NCBI RefSeq assembly: GCF_030295995.1
Contig: NZ_AP027365.1
Coordinates: 806,001 to 870,000 of the forward strand
DNA: 64,000 nucleotides
Reading direction: 5' to 3'
From: Thalassotalea hakodatensis
Lineage (GTDB): Bacteria; Pseudomonadota; Gammaproteobacteria; Enterobacterales; Alteromonadaceae
Shown: in pieces, positions 1 to 8,519 of the stretch
How the letters are laid out: the number at the start of each line of letters is the position of its first letter
Position numbering within the stretch: the first letter of the stretch is position 1
Translations under genes and position numbers: made by a program
The notes under the pieces: model-generated
Database searches by the model: none
Told to the model about the DNA's origin: nothing
Seen by the model: only the letters and a program-made list of their open reading frames with translations

Positions 1-63
1 CGGCACTAAATCATGCTTAGACAAAGCAGACAAAACGCTTGATTGTTGATGCAGTCCTTTCAT
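1..63 (-). CDS. pilB: Start of a pilB-like pilus assembly ATPase (partial)
   Basis: Only the first 21 codons lie in the window (MKGLHQQSSVLSALSKHDLVP), running off the left edge. The ATG at 63 has an AAGGTG ribosome-binding site a few bases upstream. No domain is visible. The assignment rests on position: in gammaproteobacteria the order nadC, pilA, pilB, pilC, pilD is common, and PilB (the extension ATPase of type IV pili) would be next after the pilins. The short N-terminus is compatible with this but does not prove it. Confidence 0.5.
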   Translation of the reverse strand, partial: MKGLHQQSSVLSALSKHDLVP

Positions 64-218
64 AACACCTTGGTTACATTAAATTTATATTATTATTCTA
101 CAGTGTAACGCATTTTTGTTCACAAACACAAAACAGGAAAAAATTTTTATGAGAAAATAGGATCTTTTAATAACTTTATTATCTTTTTAAGTAGCTAAGT
201 GTTTGTTAGTTCAATATA

Positions 219-632
219 TTAACAAAGCCCTGAAGCAATACAACCACCTGTACCGTTTGTCCATAGTACTCTTCCGCCGGTTACATTGCCGATTAAAATG
301 TAGGTATCGCCAGAAGTAATACCACCAATATTATCTGGTGTGACGGTAATGGTTATTTGCGTGGCATTACCTGAAAACGTTACCGTATCGACTAACGTTG
401 TTGCTGACCATTCAGGTTTTTCAGGTAAAGTGCTGCAATCTGCTACCATATCGGTTTGCACGCAGATATCGATTAATTTTCGTGCAGGATCAGCAGCGGC
501 AACAACTGTTGCAAAGCGTGCACGGTCAGAATAGGTTTGAAAGGCAGGAATAGCAATAGCGGCCAATATACCAATGATTGCAACCACAATCATTAATTCA
601 ATTAAGGTAAAACCGCTATTTAGTTTTTTCAT
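219..632 (-). CDS. Type IV pilin, second of a tandem pair
   Basis: A 137-residue type IV prepilin. After a short basic leader ending in glycine (MKKLNSG) it has the class III signal [20 protein letters not shown], with the mature N-terminal Phe and conserved Glu5, so it should be cut and N-methylated by PilD. Two cysteines near the C-terminus (CIASGLC) can form the D-region loop, and another pair ([10 protein letters not shown]) lies mid-protein. ATG codons exist at 635 and 632; the second gives the usual leader. No strong ribosome-binding site is seen. A terminator of the upstream pilin gene lies in its leader, so it may have its own promoter or depend on read-through. It could be the major pilin or an alternative pilin. 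Confidence 0.88.
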   Translation of the reverse strand: MKKLNSGFTLIELMIVVAIIGILAAIAIPAFQTYSDRARFATVVAAADPARKLIDICVQTDMVADCSTLPEKPEWSATTLVDTVTFSGNATQITITVTPDNIGGITSGDTYILIGNVTGGRVLWTNGTGGCIASGLC

Positions 633-644
633 CATGCAAGAAGC

Positions 645-666
645 AAAAAAGCTCCCGTAGGAGCTT
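645..666 (-). terminator. Rho-independent terminator between the two pilin genes
   Basis: On the minus strand AAGCTCC, loop TACG, GGAGCTT is followed by a run of T. It lies directly after the stop codon of the upstream pilin and about 10 bases before the start of the second pilin. A stable UNCG-like tetraloop plus U-tract is typical of an intrinsic terminator. Confidence 0.8.
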
Positions 667-675
667 ATTAGCTGG

Positions 676-1101
676 TTAACATAAACCAGCAGCAACACAA
701 GAACCTGATGGAGTCCATTGAATCGGTGCAGTAACGCCATTAGGAGTTAAAACATAGGTAACACCGTTTACATCTTCGGCTGTAATTACACCGTCAGTTA
801 CATTCACACTCTGTATTTCACCATTCGCACCAGCAGCAGCTGGAATACCGTTAGTACCAGCATCTGCATCAGCTAAAGCCGTAACTCTACCCGTTTGTGC
901 GGCAACTTCGAATGCACTTTTGTATGGTGTTACTGCGAGTACTACTTCTGAAAACGCTGCGCGATCAGAGTAGGTTTGATAAGCTGGCAGCGCAACGGCA
1001 GCCAAAATACCAATGATTGCCACAACAATCATCAATTCAATTAAAGTAAAACCTTTTTGGCCTTTTTTGGCAGTTAAAATGTTTTGTAGTGTCTTTTTCA
1101 T
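676..1101 (-). CDS. pilA: Type IV pilin, first of a tandem pair
   Basis: A 141-residue prepilin. Leader [17 protein letters not shown] is followed by [20 protein letters not shown], the standard processed N-terminus and hydrophobic helix of type IVa pilins. The C-terminus has the paired cysteines CVAAGLC of the disulfide loop. The start at 1101 gives a leader of 17 residues; longer in-frame starts would add an implausible extension. The C-terminal half differs strongly from its downstream neighbour while the N-terminal helix is almost the same, as expected for diversified paralogous pilins. It follows nadC on the same strand, the classic place of pilA. It is probably the major pilin, but which of the two dominates cannot be read from sequence. 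Confidence 0.9.
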   Translation of the reverse strand: MKKTLQNILTAKKGQKGFTLIELMIVVAIIGILAAVALPAYQTYSDRAAFSEVVLAVTPYKSAFEVAAQTGRVTALADADAGTNGIPAAAGANGEIQSVNVTDGVITAEDVNGVTYVLTPNGVTAPIQWTPSGSCVAAGLC

Positions 1102-1429
1102 AATAAGTAAATCCATACTAGTTATTACGGGGGCTAAATTCATACTGCGCCAAAAAATGAGAAATGTAAAATATTGTGTGCGATTTTTTGTTAATTTTTT
1201 TTAAGATTGGCTTTTTTGTACTAAATCAGGCTGATTTTTAACAAGTTGTTAACGAATTAAATCAGTAATAAGTTCATATTTTGAAGATTAATAATGGTTG
1301 GTTTTTGTTGTGAGGTCACTGTGTTATTAACGATAATGTTTAAACCGGTAAACTAACGCACTGTTCACACTTTGCTAAAAGTATGAACAGTGGCATTTGA
1401 GTATTGATATGTTTTAGTGTGGTAGACAA
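1102..1429. other. Intergenic region between nadC and the first pilin
   Basis: No gene here. It must hold the pilin promoter and the end of the nadC transcript. The part next to the pilin is very AT-rich with T-runs. I looked for a sigma-54 site, common for pilA, and found no convincing one. A strong hairpin at 1359-1392 is listed separately. Confidence 0.6.
1359..1392 (-). terminator. Hairpin downstream of nadC
   Basis: CACTGTTCA at 1359-1367 pairs perfectly with TGAACAGTG at 1384-1392, and the inner CTTT/AAAG extends the stem around a GCTA loop. It lies about 40 bases after the nadC stop. There is no clear T-tract on the minus strand, so it may be a transcript-end stabiliser rather than a full intrinsic terminator. 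Confidence 0.5.
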
Positions 1430-2329
1430 TTAGACAAAGCGCATTGAAAGGTCAATAGCATTAACATGCTTAGTGATGGCACCTACTGAAATAAAATCAA
1501 CGCCAGATTTTGCATAAGTGGTTAAGGTATCAAAGGTCATGTTACCTGATACTTCTAATTTCGTTTTCCCAGCAGATATTTTTTGTGTCAAGGTTACCGC
1601 TTGCTCTATCATTTCTGGCGTAAAATTATCTAACATAATTATGTCGGCTTGTGCAGTTAATGCTTCGGTAAGCTCTTCTATACCTTCAACTTCTACTTCA
1701 ACGGTTTTTGATGGGTGGTTTTGGCGTGCAGTGCTTATTGCTTTAGTGATGCCTCCACAGGCCGCTATGTGGTTTTCTTTAATTAAAAATGCATCAAATA
1801 AGCCGATACGATGGTTTACACCGCCACCACAAGTCACCGCATATTTTTGCGCTAATCTCAGCCCTGGAATGGTTTTTCGTGTATCAAGTAATTTAGTTTT
1901 TGTGCCAGATAGCCGCTCAACGTACTTTGCAGTAACCGTTGAAGTAGCAGATAAAGACTGTAGAAAATTCAACGCTGTACGCTCACCTGTCAATAAGATT
2001 CTTGCGTTACCTTTGAGTTCAAATAGAGTGGTGTTTGCTTTTACTGTTTGGCCGTCGTTAACAAACCAAATAATTTCAGTGTTTTGTGCTGCACTGTCAG
2101 CTAATACATTATCAAGTTGTTCGAAAACTTGATTTACCCATTCTACGCCGCAAATAACACAGTCTTCACGTGTGATCACTGTGGCAACAGATTGTTCATT
2201 AGCAGGGATAAGTTCAGCGGTAATATCAGCAGATGAAGTAATATCATTAAGTGTATTTACACCAAGATCTTCACACAAGGAGCGAGTGACCGCTTGATTA
2301 ATATCAGTTGTTAATTGCGCAGAAAACAT
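1430..2329 (-). CDS. nadC: Nicotinate-nucleotide pyrophosphorylase (carboxylating)
   Basis: A 299-residue quinolinate phosphoribosyltransferase, which turns quinolinate and PRPP into nicotinate mononucleotide in de novo NAD synthesis (cytosol). Seen in the sequence: ERTALNFLQ, DTRKTIPGLR, the CGGGVNHRIGLFDAFLIKENHI core split over the active-site region, EVEVE, DIIMLDNF and a C-terminal VDFISVGAITKH, all hallmarks of the family. Length is normal. It starts 12 bases after the stop of the aspartic-protease gene on the same strand, so the two are probably co-transcribed. The pilin genes follow, the usual gammaproteobacterial neighbourhood. Confidence 0.97.
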   Translation of the reverse strand: MFSAQLTTDINQAVTRSLCEDLGVNTLNDITSSADITAELIPANEQSVATVITREDCVICGVEWVNQVFEQLDNVLADSAAQNTEIIWFVNDGQTVKANTTLFELKGNARILLTGERTALNFLQSLSATSTVTAKYVERLSGTKTKLLDTRKTIPGLRLAQKYAVTCGGGVNHRIGLFDAFLIKENHIAACGGITKAISTARQNHPSKTVEVEVEGIEELTEALTAQADIIMLDNFTPEMIEQAVTLTQKISAGKTKLEVSGNMTFDTLTTYAKSGVDFISVGAITKHVNAIDLSMRFV

Positions 2330-2341
2330 GAAAAAAGTCTC

Positions 2342-2863
2342 TTATCTTTCTTTTAAAGTAAGTTGGTTGCCATATTGATTGAATTCTACCTGTTTCAGTG
2401 CACTCATGCCTAATAGAATTTCATCTGATTTCATTCCTGGATTGATGCTAGCGCTTACATCGTATAGAAAAAGGTTACCGATGCTGAGTTCATTGAGTGT
2501 TGTTGCAAATACTCGTACGTTGCCATTCGCAGTTTGAGCAATGTGGCTACCTGTACTGGTTAAATTGAGATTGTCTGCAATATGCGCCGGAATAGAGACA
2601 TTGGTAGCGCCAGTGTCTAATAAAAAAGTCACGGGCTTTCCGTTAATAGTGCCTTTAACGACATAATGCCCAGCTCTATTCTGTGCTAAAATGACTTCGG
2701 CTTTACCAGTATTAGACAGCCGAAATTCCGGTGAACTATTAGGGTTCCATTGTTTATCGAGTATATCTTGAAAGAAAAAAACAAGTAAGCCAATAGCGAT
2801 TATCCAAGCTACCCAAACAAAATATTTTGCAAAGCCAATTTCAGGTGGTGTTTTCTGGTTCAA
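2342..2863 (-). CDS. Membrane-anchored retropepsin-like aspartic protease
   Basis: A 173-residue protein with one N-terminal membrane segment (about residues 13-31) and a single retroviral-type aspartic protease domain. The catalytic motif FLLDTGATNVSIPA (about residues 80-93) has the DTGA active site; a hydrophobic ILLGMSALKQVEFN stretch near the end matches the second conserved motif of this family (clan AA, TIGR02281-like). Such proteins act as dimers. Substrate is not known. It is the first gene of a likely two-gene operon with nadC and is divergent from ampD; only about 66 bases separate the two start codons. Confidence 0.88.
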   Translation of the reverse strand: MNQKTPPEIGFAKYFVWVAWIIAIGLLVFFFQDILDKQWNPNSSPEFRLSNTGKAEVILAQNRAGHYVVKGTINGKPVTFLLDTGATNVSIPAHIADNLNLTSTGSHIAQTANGNVRVFATTLNELSIGNLFLYDVSASINPGMKSDEILLGMSALKQVEFNQYGNQLTLKER

Positions 2864-2929
2864 AACTTTAAATCACTCCCGTGTCGCAGTATGATGCGTT
2901 TAAATGTGCATCTATATTGTAAGATGATT

Positions 2930-3520
2930 ATGACTGATTCACTATCGCAAAGTGAACATAAGATTGTAAAGGGTTGGTATTCGGCGGCTGAAAAATGTGA
3001 GTCACCGCATTTTGATTTGCGTGAACATTGCCAGCCAAAAGATATCAGTTTGTTAGTGATTCATAACATTTCATTACCCGCTGGGGAATTTGGTGGCCCA
3101 TATATAACCGATTTATTTTTAGGTCAGCTGGATAAGCATGCTCACGCTAGCTTTAACGAAATATACCAATTACGGGTATCAGCGCATTGCTTGATTAGGC
3201 GTGATGGACACATAATACAGTATGTTTCTTTTGATCATCGTGCTTGGCATGCTGGGGTTTCTGAGTACCAAGGAAAATCAAAATGTAATGACTTTTCTAT
3301 TGGTATAGAGTTAGAAGGTACCGACAACACTCCTTATACAGACGAACAATATCTTCGTTTAGCGGAATTAACAAAAGTGCTGAAATCTAACTACCAGCGA
3401 ATCAATGCAAATATTACTGGGCATTGTGATATAGCACCTGAACGAAAAACAGATCCAGGCCCAGCGTTTGATTGGCAACGTTATAAATCGTTACTTAACC
3501 TGTCTTCTCGCGTAATTTAG
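2930..3520 (+). CDS. ampD: 1,6-anhydro-N-acetylmuramyl-L-alanine amidase AmpD
   Basis: A 196-residue cytosolic zinc amidase (Amidase_2/PGRP fold) that removes the peptide from anhydro-muropeptides during wall recycling and so keeps AmpR-type beta-lactamase induction low. Zinc ligands are recognisable: LLVIHNISLP, DHRAWHAG, and GHCDIAPERKTDPGPAFDW with its His and Asp. ATG codons at 2891, 2894 and 2924 lie upstream in frame, but MTDSLSQ at 2930 best fits the family N-terminus. It is followed by ampE, the standard partner. Confidence 0.95.
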   Translation: MTDSLSQSEHKIVKGWYSAAEKCESPHFDLREHCQPKDISLLVIHNISLPAGEFGGPYITDLFLGQLDKHAHASFNEIYQLRVSAHCLIRRDGHIIQYVSFDHRAWHAGVSEYQGKSKCNDFSIGIELEGTDNTPYTDEQYLRLAELTKVLKSNYQRINANITGHCDIAPERKTDPGPAFDWQRYKSLLNLSSRVI

Positions 3521-3580
3521 GTGCTATTCTAGTCACAATTCGTTAACATTGTTCAATAGTAGTAAAGTATAAACTTTATT

Positions 3581-3604
3581 GAACACTTACAGTTTCTAGT
3601 GTTC
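3581..3604 (+). other. Hairpin in front of ampE
   Basis: GAACACT (3581-3587) pairs with AGTGTTC (3598-3604), about 30 bases before the ampE start. There is no T-tract, so it is not an obvious terminator. It could shape the ampD-ampE transcript or be an operator half-site pair. Confidence 0.3.
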
Positions 3605-3633
3605 AGCAACAACAATTAAAAATGGAAGCAAAC

Positions 3634-4584
3634 ATGAGCTTGATCAGTTTATTAATTGCCTTAGCTGCAGAGAAATTTCTTTCTTCATCAGCATGGCAAT
3701 TTAGTGTTTATTACCAACGTTATTTAACCCTGTTTAAAAAAATTAAAGCACTAGCAGCCCCACAACGTTCAATGATGGCTAATGGTATTTTTATTTTGGT
3801 CCCTACAGTGCTTTGTTATGCGGTATTAAGCATTATTAGTGACGGTATATTGCATTTAATTGTTTCTACTTTGGTGCTAATTGTTTGTTTTGGTTGTGTT
3901 AAAACACGAGACACCTATAAACAATATTTGATGGCGGCATTCCGAGGCGAACAAACAACGTGCAGCTTGTATCATCAACAACTGACACAAGATAAGAATT
4001 TACCCGAACTTGGCTTTGGTCAATCCTTAGTGTGGTTAAATTATCGATACTTTATTGCCATTATGATCTTCTTTGTATTGTTTGGCGCACCAGGTGCTTT
4101 ATTTTACCGTTTGCTCACTAAACTGAATGAATCGCCAAAGTGCCAGCATGAGCGAAAAGAAAGTTTAATGAGGGCAGAATTACAAAATACTACCCCCACT
4201 GATGATCAAGAGACGATAACGCAAGAAAGTACGCCACCAACGAATGAAGAGCAATCATGTGATGACGATCAACCCCAAGTTAAAAGTTTTAATGAAACGT
4301 TACTTTTCATTGTTGATTGGTTGCCAGTCAGAATAGTGGCTTTTGGCTATATGCTGGTTGGCCATTTTTCTAAAGCTTTACCTATATGGTTAGAAAACTT
4401 TTTTGATGTTGAAAAATTACCACATAAAGTTTTGATCAGTGTTGCGCAAAAGTCAGAAGACTTAATGATAGATAAAGACGACTGCACTGCTGAGCCTTGT
4501 TTATTGGTAAGGTTAGCTAAACGAACACTTTTATTATGTTTAGCGGTTGTCGCTATTTTAATACTGACAGGCGTAATTAGCTAA
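3634..4584 (+). CDS. ampE: AmpE inner-membrane protein
   Basis: A 316-residue integral membrane protein of the AmpE/CobD-like family, encoded after ampD as in other gammaproteobacteria. Hydrophobic segments are visible near the N-terminus, at about residues 50-90, 135-160 and at the C-terminus; between them is a long acidic, Gln/Thr-rich stretch (about 185-220). AmpE has been called a signalling modulator of beta-lactamase induction, but its exact reaction is unsettled. The start at 3634 (MSLISLLIALAAEKF) is preferred over 3622: it matches the usual N-terminus and has GGAAG five bases upstream, which overlaps the earlier ATG. Confidence 0.92.
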   Translation: MSLISLLIALAAEKFLSSSAWQFSVYYQRYLTLFKKIKALAAPQRSMMANGIFILVPTVLCYAVLSIISDGILHLIVSTLVLIVCFGCVKTRDTYKQYLMAAFRGEQTTCSLYHQQLTQDKNLPELGFGQSLVWLNYRYFIAIMIFFVLFGAPGALFYRLLTKLNESPKCQHERKESLMRAELQNTTPTDDQETITQESTPPTNEEQSCDDDQPQVKSFNETLLFIVDWLPVRIVAFGYMLVGHFSKALPIWLENFFDVEKLPHKVLISVAQKSEDLMIDKDDCTAEPCLLVRLAKRTLLLCLAVVAILILTGVIS

Positions 4585-4639
4585 CTTGTTGAATTTATAG
4601 TTAATTAACTTTATCCACTCATTCCTTTGCTTTCTTGCT

Positions 4640-4673
4640 AAGCCTTTAACTGTTTTATTTAAAGGCTTCTTTA
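4640..4673 (+). terminator. Terminator after ampE
   Basis: AAGCCTTTAA (4640-4649) pairs perfectly with TTAAAGGCTT (4659-4668), 9-base loop, followed by CTTTA. It lies about 55 bases past the ampE stop. The rest of the 4585-4903 gap is AT-rich and holds only the PdhR box listed next. Confidence 0.65.
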
Positions 4674-4818
4674 CATTAATTTTTCCACCTTTTAGAGGTT
4701 CAACTCTTTACTATTATCATGTGATTTTAGTGAATAGTTACTGTTGTTTTTTTCGGCAACTAAGCTATGTTCTATTTACATTGCTGTTGTTGTTTGTTAT
4801 TTTTACATCAGTTTTTAT

Positions 4819-4833
4819 ATTGGTATTACCAAT
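4819..4833. promoter_or_regulatory. PdhR operator upstream of pdhR
   Basis: ATTGGTATTACCAAT is a perfect 6+6 inverted repeat with a 3-base spacer and matches the known PdhR box ATTGGTnnnACCAAT. It sits about 70 bases before the pdhR start, so autoregulation by PdhR, released by pyruvate, is expected. No equally good box was seen in front of aceE or lpd. Confidence 0.88.
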
Positions 4834-4903
4834 TTACCACGTGTTTTTTTGATCTAGAATAGTACAAATTTGCGTGATAATATTTTGTATAAGATGGATA
4901 TTT

Positions 4904-5674
4904 ATGGTGCTTCCTAACATCAAACAGCCACTAAAGCAGGCAAAACTTTCTGATGTGATTCAATCACAATTGGAAACTATGATTTTAGAAGGAAGTTTAA
5001 AAGCGGGCCAAAAACTACCGCCTGAACGTGAGCTGGCGAAACAGTTTGATGTGTCACGCCCCTCATTAAGAGAAGCGATACAAAAACTAGAAGCGAAAGG
5101 CTTAATTAATCGTCGCCAAGGTGGTGGCACGTTTGTTAGTGAACAAATTTTAAAGGGTTTTTCTGATCCGCTGTTTGACTTAATGGCAAGCAGTAATGAA
5201 GCACAATTTGATTTATTAGAATTTCGTCATGGTATTGAAGGTATGTCAGCTTATTACGCGGCAATGCGCGGTACCGCTGCTGATTATGAGCTGATTAAAG
5301 CGAAACATGAAGCCATTGGTAATGCGCAAATTGAGCAGGATTACCATGAAGAAGCTGCGGCAGTATACGAGTTTTATTTAGCAATATGTGCTGCGTCGCA
5401 CAATGGTGTTATTTTACATTTAGCCCGAAGTATGTCGCTTTTAGTGATTGATAATATTGAAAAAAACCTAACAATTTTGGCGCAGCGTCCGGATATATTT
5501 GCCAAGATTGCTGAATATAGAACACGCTTACTCGACGCAATATTGAGCGGACAACCGCAAAAGGCGTGGGGCGCAAGCCATCGACATTTAGCGTTTATTG
5601 AAGAAGTTTTACTGAATTTGACTGAAGAACAAAGCCGTATGGAACGTTCAATTCGTCGAATGCAGCGAATTTAA
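4904..5674 (+). CDS. pdhR: Pyruvate dehydrogenase complex repressor PdhR
   Basis: A 256-residue GntR-family (FadR subfamily) regulator. The N-terminal winged helix is plain (KLPPERELAKQFDVSRPSLREAI, here split by position about 35-57, then GLINRRQGGGTFV), followed by an FCD effector domain ending in ASHRHLAFIEEVLL. It is very close to the E. coli protein throughout. PdhR represses pdh genes until pyruvate binds. The start at 4904 (MVLPNIKQP) fits the family better than 4874, which would add ten residues. It heads the pdhR-aceE-aceF-lpd cluster and has its own box upstream. Confidence 0.96.
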   Translation: MVLPNIKQPLKQAKLSDVIQSQLETMILEGSLKAGQKLPPERELAKQFDVSRPSLREAIQKLEAKGLINRRQGGGTFVSEQILKGFSDPLFDLMASSNEAQFDLLEFRHGIEGMSAYYAAMRGTAADYELIKAKHEAIGNAQIEQDYHEEAAAVYEFYLAICAASHNGVILHLARSMSLLVIDNIEKNLTILAQRPDIFAKIAEYRTRLLDAILSGQPQKAWGASHRHLAFIEEVLLNLTEEQSRMERSIRRMQRI

Positions 5675-5819
5675 ACCGTGAAGGTATAAGATTAAGAAGT
5701 TAGCAGGTTCATGCTTATTTGTTTATTACTCGTTGAATTTACCACGAGCAATAATAAGAATAATCGTTAATCTAAAAATTTTACATTTATAAATAACATA
5801 TCGGAGACTAAGTAATACT

Positions 5820-8498
5820 ATGTCTGAGCTCCCAGAAAACATGGATATTGATTCATTAGAAACACAAGAGTGGATTGAATCAATGGAAGCAGTTTTGGAA
5901 AATGAAGGTCCAGAACGCGCTCATTTCTTATTAGAGAAGCTAATTGATCAAGCGCGCCGTAGTGGCACACACTTACCGTTTGATGCAACTACAGCGTATG
6001 TAAACACTATTCCTCCAGGGCAAGAACCTCACATGCCTGCGGACCAAACCATTGAGCAACGTATACGTGCTGCAATTCGCTGGAATGCGATGGCTTTAGT
6101 ATTACGTGCTTCGAAAAAAGATTTAGAACTTGGTGGTCATATTGGTTCTTTTGCTTCTTCAGCAACACTTTATGATGTAGGTTTTAATCACTTCTTTAAA
6201 GCGGCAACACCTGAAAATGGTGGTGACTTTATTTTCGCTCAAGGTCATATTTCTCCGGGTATTTATGCGCGTGCCTTTTTAGAAGGGCGCTTAACTGAAG
6301 AACAAATGGCGAATTTCCGTCAAGAAGTTGATGGCAAGGGGCTTTCTTCATATCCTCATCCTCACTTAATGGATGACTTTTGGCAGTTTCCAACGGTATC
6401 TATGGGCTTAGGTCCATTACAAGCAATCTATACCGCTCGTTTTCTTAAATACTTAACCGATCGTGGTATCAAAGATTGTTCTGAGCAACGCGTCTATTGC
6501 TTTTTGGGTGACGGTGAGTGTGATGAGCCAGAATCATTGGGTGCCATTGGCTTAGCTTCTCGTGAAGGCTTAGATAACTTAACGTTTGTAATTAACTGTA
6601 ATTTACAACGTTTAGATGGCCCTGTTCGTGGTAACGGCAAAATTATTCAAGAACTAGAAGGTACCTTCCGAGGTGCTGGTTGGGAAGTGATTAAAGTGAT
6701 TTGGGGTTCTTATTGGGATCCATTAATTGCGCGTGATACTTCTGGTAAATTAGTTCAGCTAATGAATGAAACCGTTGATGGTGAATATCAAAACTGTAAA
6801 GCGAAAGGCGGTAAATATACTCGCGAGAAGTTCTTTGATAAATATCCTGAAACATCAGCGATGGTGGCAAATATGTCAGATGAAGATATCTGGCGTTTAA
6901 ACCGTGGTGGTCATGATCCTGTTAAAGTATATGCCGCTTATGAAAAAGCGATTAATACTAAAGGCCGTCCAACGGTTATTCTTGCAAAAACGGTAAAAGG
7001 TTTTGGTTTAGGGCAGTCAGGTGAAGCGCAAAACGTTGCACACAATGTTAAGAAAATGGACATTGAGTCAATCAAGCAATACCGTGACCGCTTCAATATG
7101 CCCATTGGCGATGACCAAATTGAAGAGTTACCCTTCTTTAAATTTGATGAAGACAGCCCTGAAATGCAGTACATGCGTGCTCGCAGAGAAGCATTAGGCG
7201 GTTCATTACCGGCACGTCGAGTGCAAGCTGATGAACAATTAGAAATTCCATCGTTAAAAGCATTCGATGCTATTACAAAAGGTTCTGGTGATCGCGAAGT
7301 ATCATCAACAATGACATTCGTACGAGTGTTGAATGCCTTATTAAAAGATAAAAAAATTGGTAAACGTGTTGTGCCAATTATTCCTGATGAAGCGCGTACT
7401 TTTGGTATGGAAGGTTTATTCCGCCAAGTAGGTATTTATGCTAACGAAGGTCAAAAATATATTCCACAAGATGCGGATCAAGTTGCTTATTATCGTGAAG
7501 ATAAAAAAGGCCAAGTTTTACAAGAAGGTATTAATGAGCTAGGTGCAATGGCTTCATGGGTTGCTTCTGGTACTTCTTATTCAACTTGTAACGCAACGAC
7601 CATCCCATTTTATATCTATTATTCAATGTTTGGTTTCCAACGTGTTGGTGATTTAGCATGGGCTGCAGGTGATTCTCAAGCGCGTGGTTTCTTATTAGGT
7701 GCTACAGCAGGTAGAACAACGCTCAACGGTGAAGGCTTACAGCATCAAGATGGTCATTCACATGTTCAAGCAGGTTTAATTCCTAACTGTGTAACTTATG
7801 ATCCAACCTATGGTTATGAAGTTGCGGTTGTTGTACAAGATGGTTTACGTCGTATGTACGAAGAAAATGAAAATGTTTTCTATTACTTAACGTTAATGAA
7901 TGAAAACTATCAACACCCAGCTTTGCCAGAAGATAAAGACATTGCTGAGAAGATCATAAAAGGTATTTACCAGCTAGAACGCGTAGAAGCAAAATCTGCT
8001 AAAGCCAATGTGCAATTAATGGGGTCAGGTACAATTTTACTGCAAGTACGTGAAGCGGCACAAATATTGGCCAATGATTACAGTATTTCTTCTGATGTAT
8101 ATTCTGTCACTTCATTTAATGAATTAGCGCGTGAAGGCCAAGCGACAACACGTGACAATATGCTAAATCCTGAGGCTGAAGCAAAAATACCTTATATTAC
8201 ACAAGTGATCACTAAAGATGCTGGTCCGGCTATTGCCGCTACTGATTATGTGAAATCGTATTCAGACCAAGTACGGGCATTTATCGATACCGAATATCGC
8301 TGTTTAGGTACGGATGGTTTTGGTCGTTCGGATAGCCGAGCGAATCTACGTCGCCATTTTGAAGTAAATGCAGCTTATATTGTGGTTGCGTCATTGTATG
8401 AATTAGCCAACAGAGGAGATATTGAACGTAAAGTTGTGACAGAAGCAATTAAGCGTTTTGATATTGATACTGAAAAACTTAACCCGCTTTACGCATAA
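5820..8498 (+). CDS. aceE: Pyruvate dehydrogenase E1 component, homodimeric type
   Basis: An 892-residue thiamine-diphosphate enzyme that decarboxylates pyruvate and acetylates the lipoyl arms of AceF. Visible: the family N-terminus (about residues 10-35, ETQEWIESMEAVL), GHISPGIYARAFLEGR, the ThDP/Mg motif GDGECDEPES with downstream N, and FIPEEARTFG-like IPDEARTFGMEGLFRQ. Length is normal (E. coli 887). GGAGA lies about 12 bases before the ATG. aceF starts 21 bases after its stop, so they form an operon; pdhR is 145 bases upstream. Confidence 0.98.
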   Translation: MSELPENMDIDSLETQEWIESMEAVLENEGPERAHFLLEKLIDQARRSGTHLPFDATTAYVNTIPPGQEPHMPADQTIEQRIRAAIRWNAMALVLRASKKDLELGGHIGSFASSATLYDVGFNHFFKAATPENGGDFIFAQGHISPGIYARAFLEGRLTEEQMANFRQEVDGKGLSSYPHPHLMDDFWQFPTVSMGLGPLQAIYTARFLKYLTDRGIKDCSEQRVYCFLGDGECDEPESLGAIGLASREGLDNLTFVINCNLQRLDGPVRGNGKIIQELEGTFRGAGWEVIKVIWGSYWDPLIARDTSGKLVQLMNETVDGEYQNCKAKGGKYTREKFFDKYPETSAMVANMSDEDIWRLNRGGHDPVKVYAAYEKAINTKGRPTVILAKTVKGFGLGQSGEAQNVAHNVKKMDIESIKQYRDRFNMPIGDDQIEELPFFKFDEDSPEMQYMRARREALGGSLPARRVQADEQLEIPSLKAFDAITKGSGDREVSSTMTFVRVLNALLKDKKIGKRVVPIIPDEARTFGMEGLFRQVGIYANEGQKYIPQDADQVAYYREDKKGQVLQEGINELGAMASWVASGTSYSTCNATTIPFYIYYSMFGFQRVGDLAWAAGDSQARGFLLGATAGRTTLNGEGLQHQDGHSHVQAGLIPNCVTYDPTYGYEVAVVVQDGLRRMYEENENVFYYLTLMNENYQHPALPEDKDIAEKIIKGIYQLERVEAKSAKANVQLMGSGTILLQVREAAQILANDYSISSDVYSVTSFNELAREGQATTRDNMLNPEAEAKIPYITQVITKDAGPAIAATDYVKSYSDQVRAFIDTEYRCLGTDGFGRSDSRANLRRHFEVNAAYIVVASLYELANRGDIERKVVTEAIKRFDIDTEKLNPLYA

Positions 8499-8519
8499 TT
8501 AAGACTAGAGGAGAAGATT

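Noticed and set aside
1102-1200. Possible sigma-54 promoter for the first pilin (TGGCGC on the minus strand near 1147-1155)
   Set aside because: The -24-like part is fair but the expected GC of the -12 element is absent at the right spacing.
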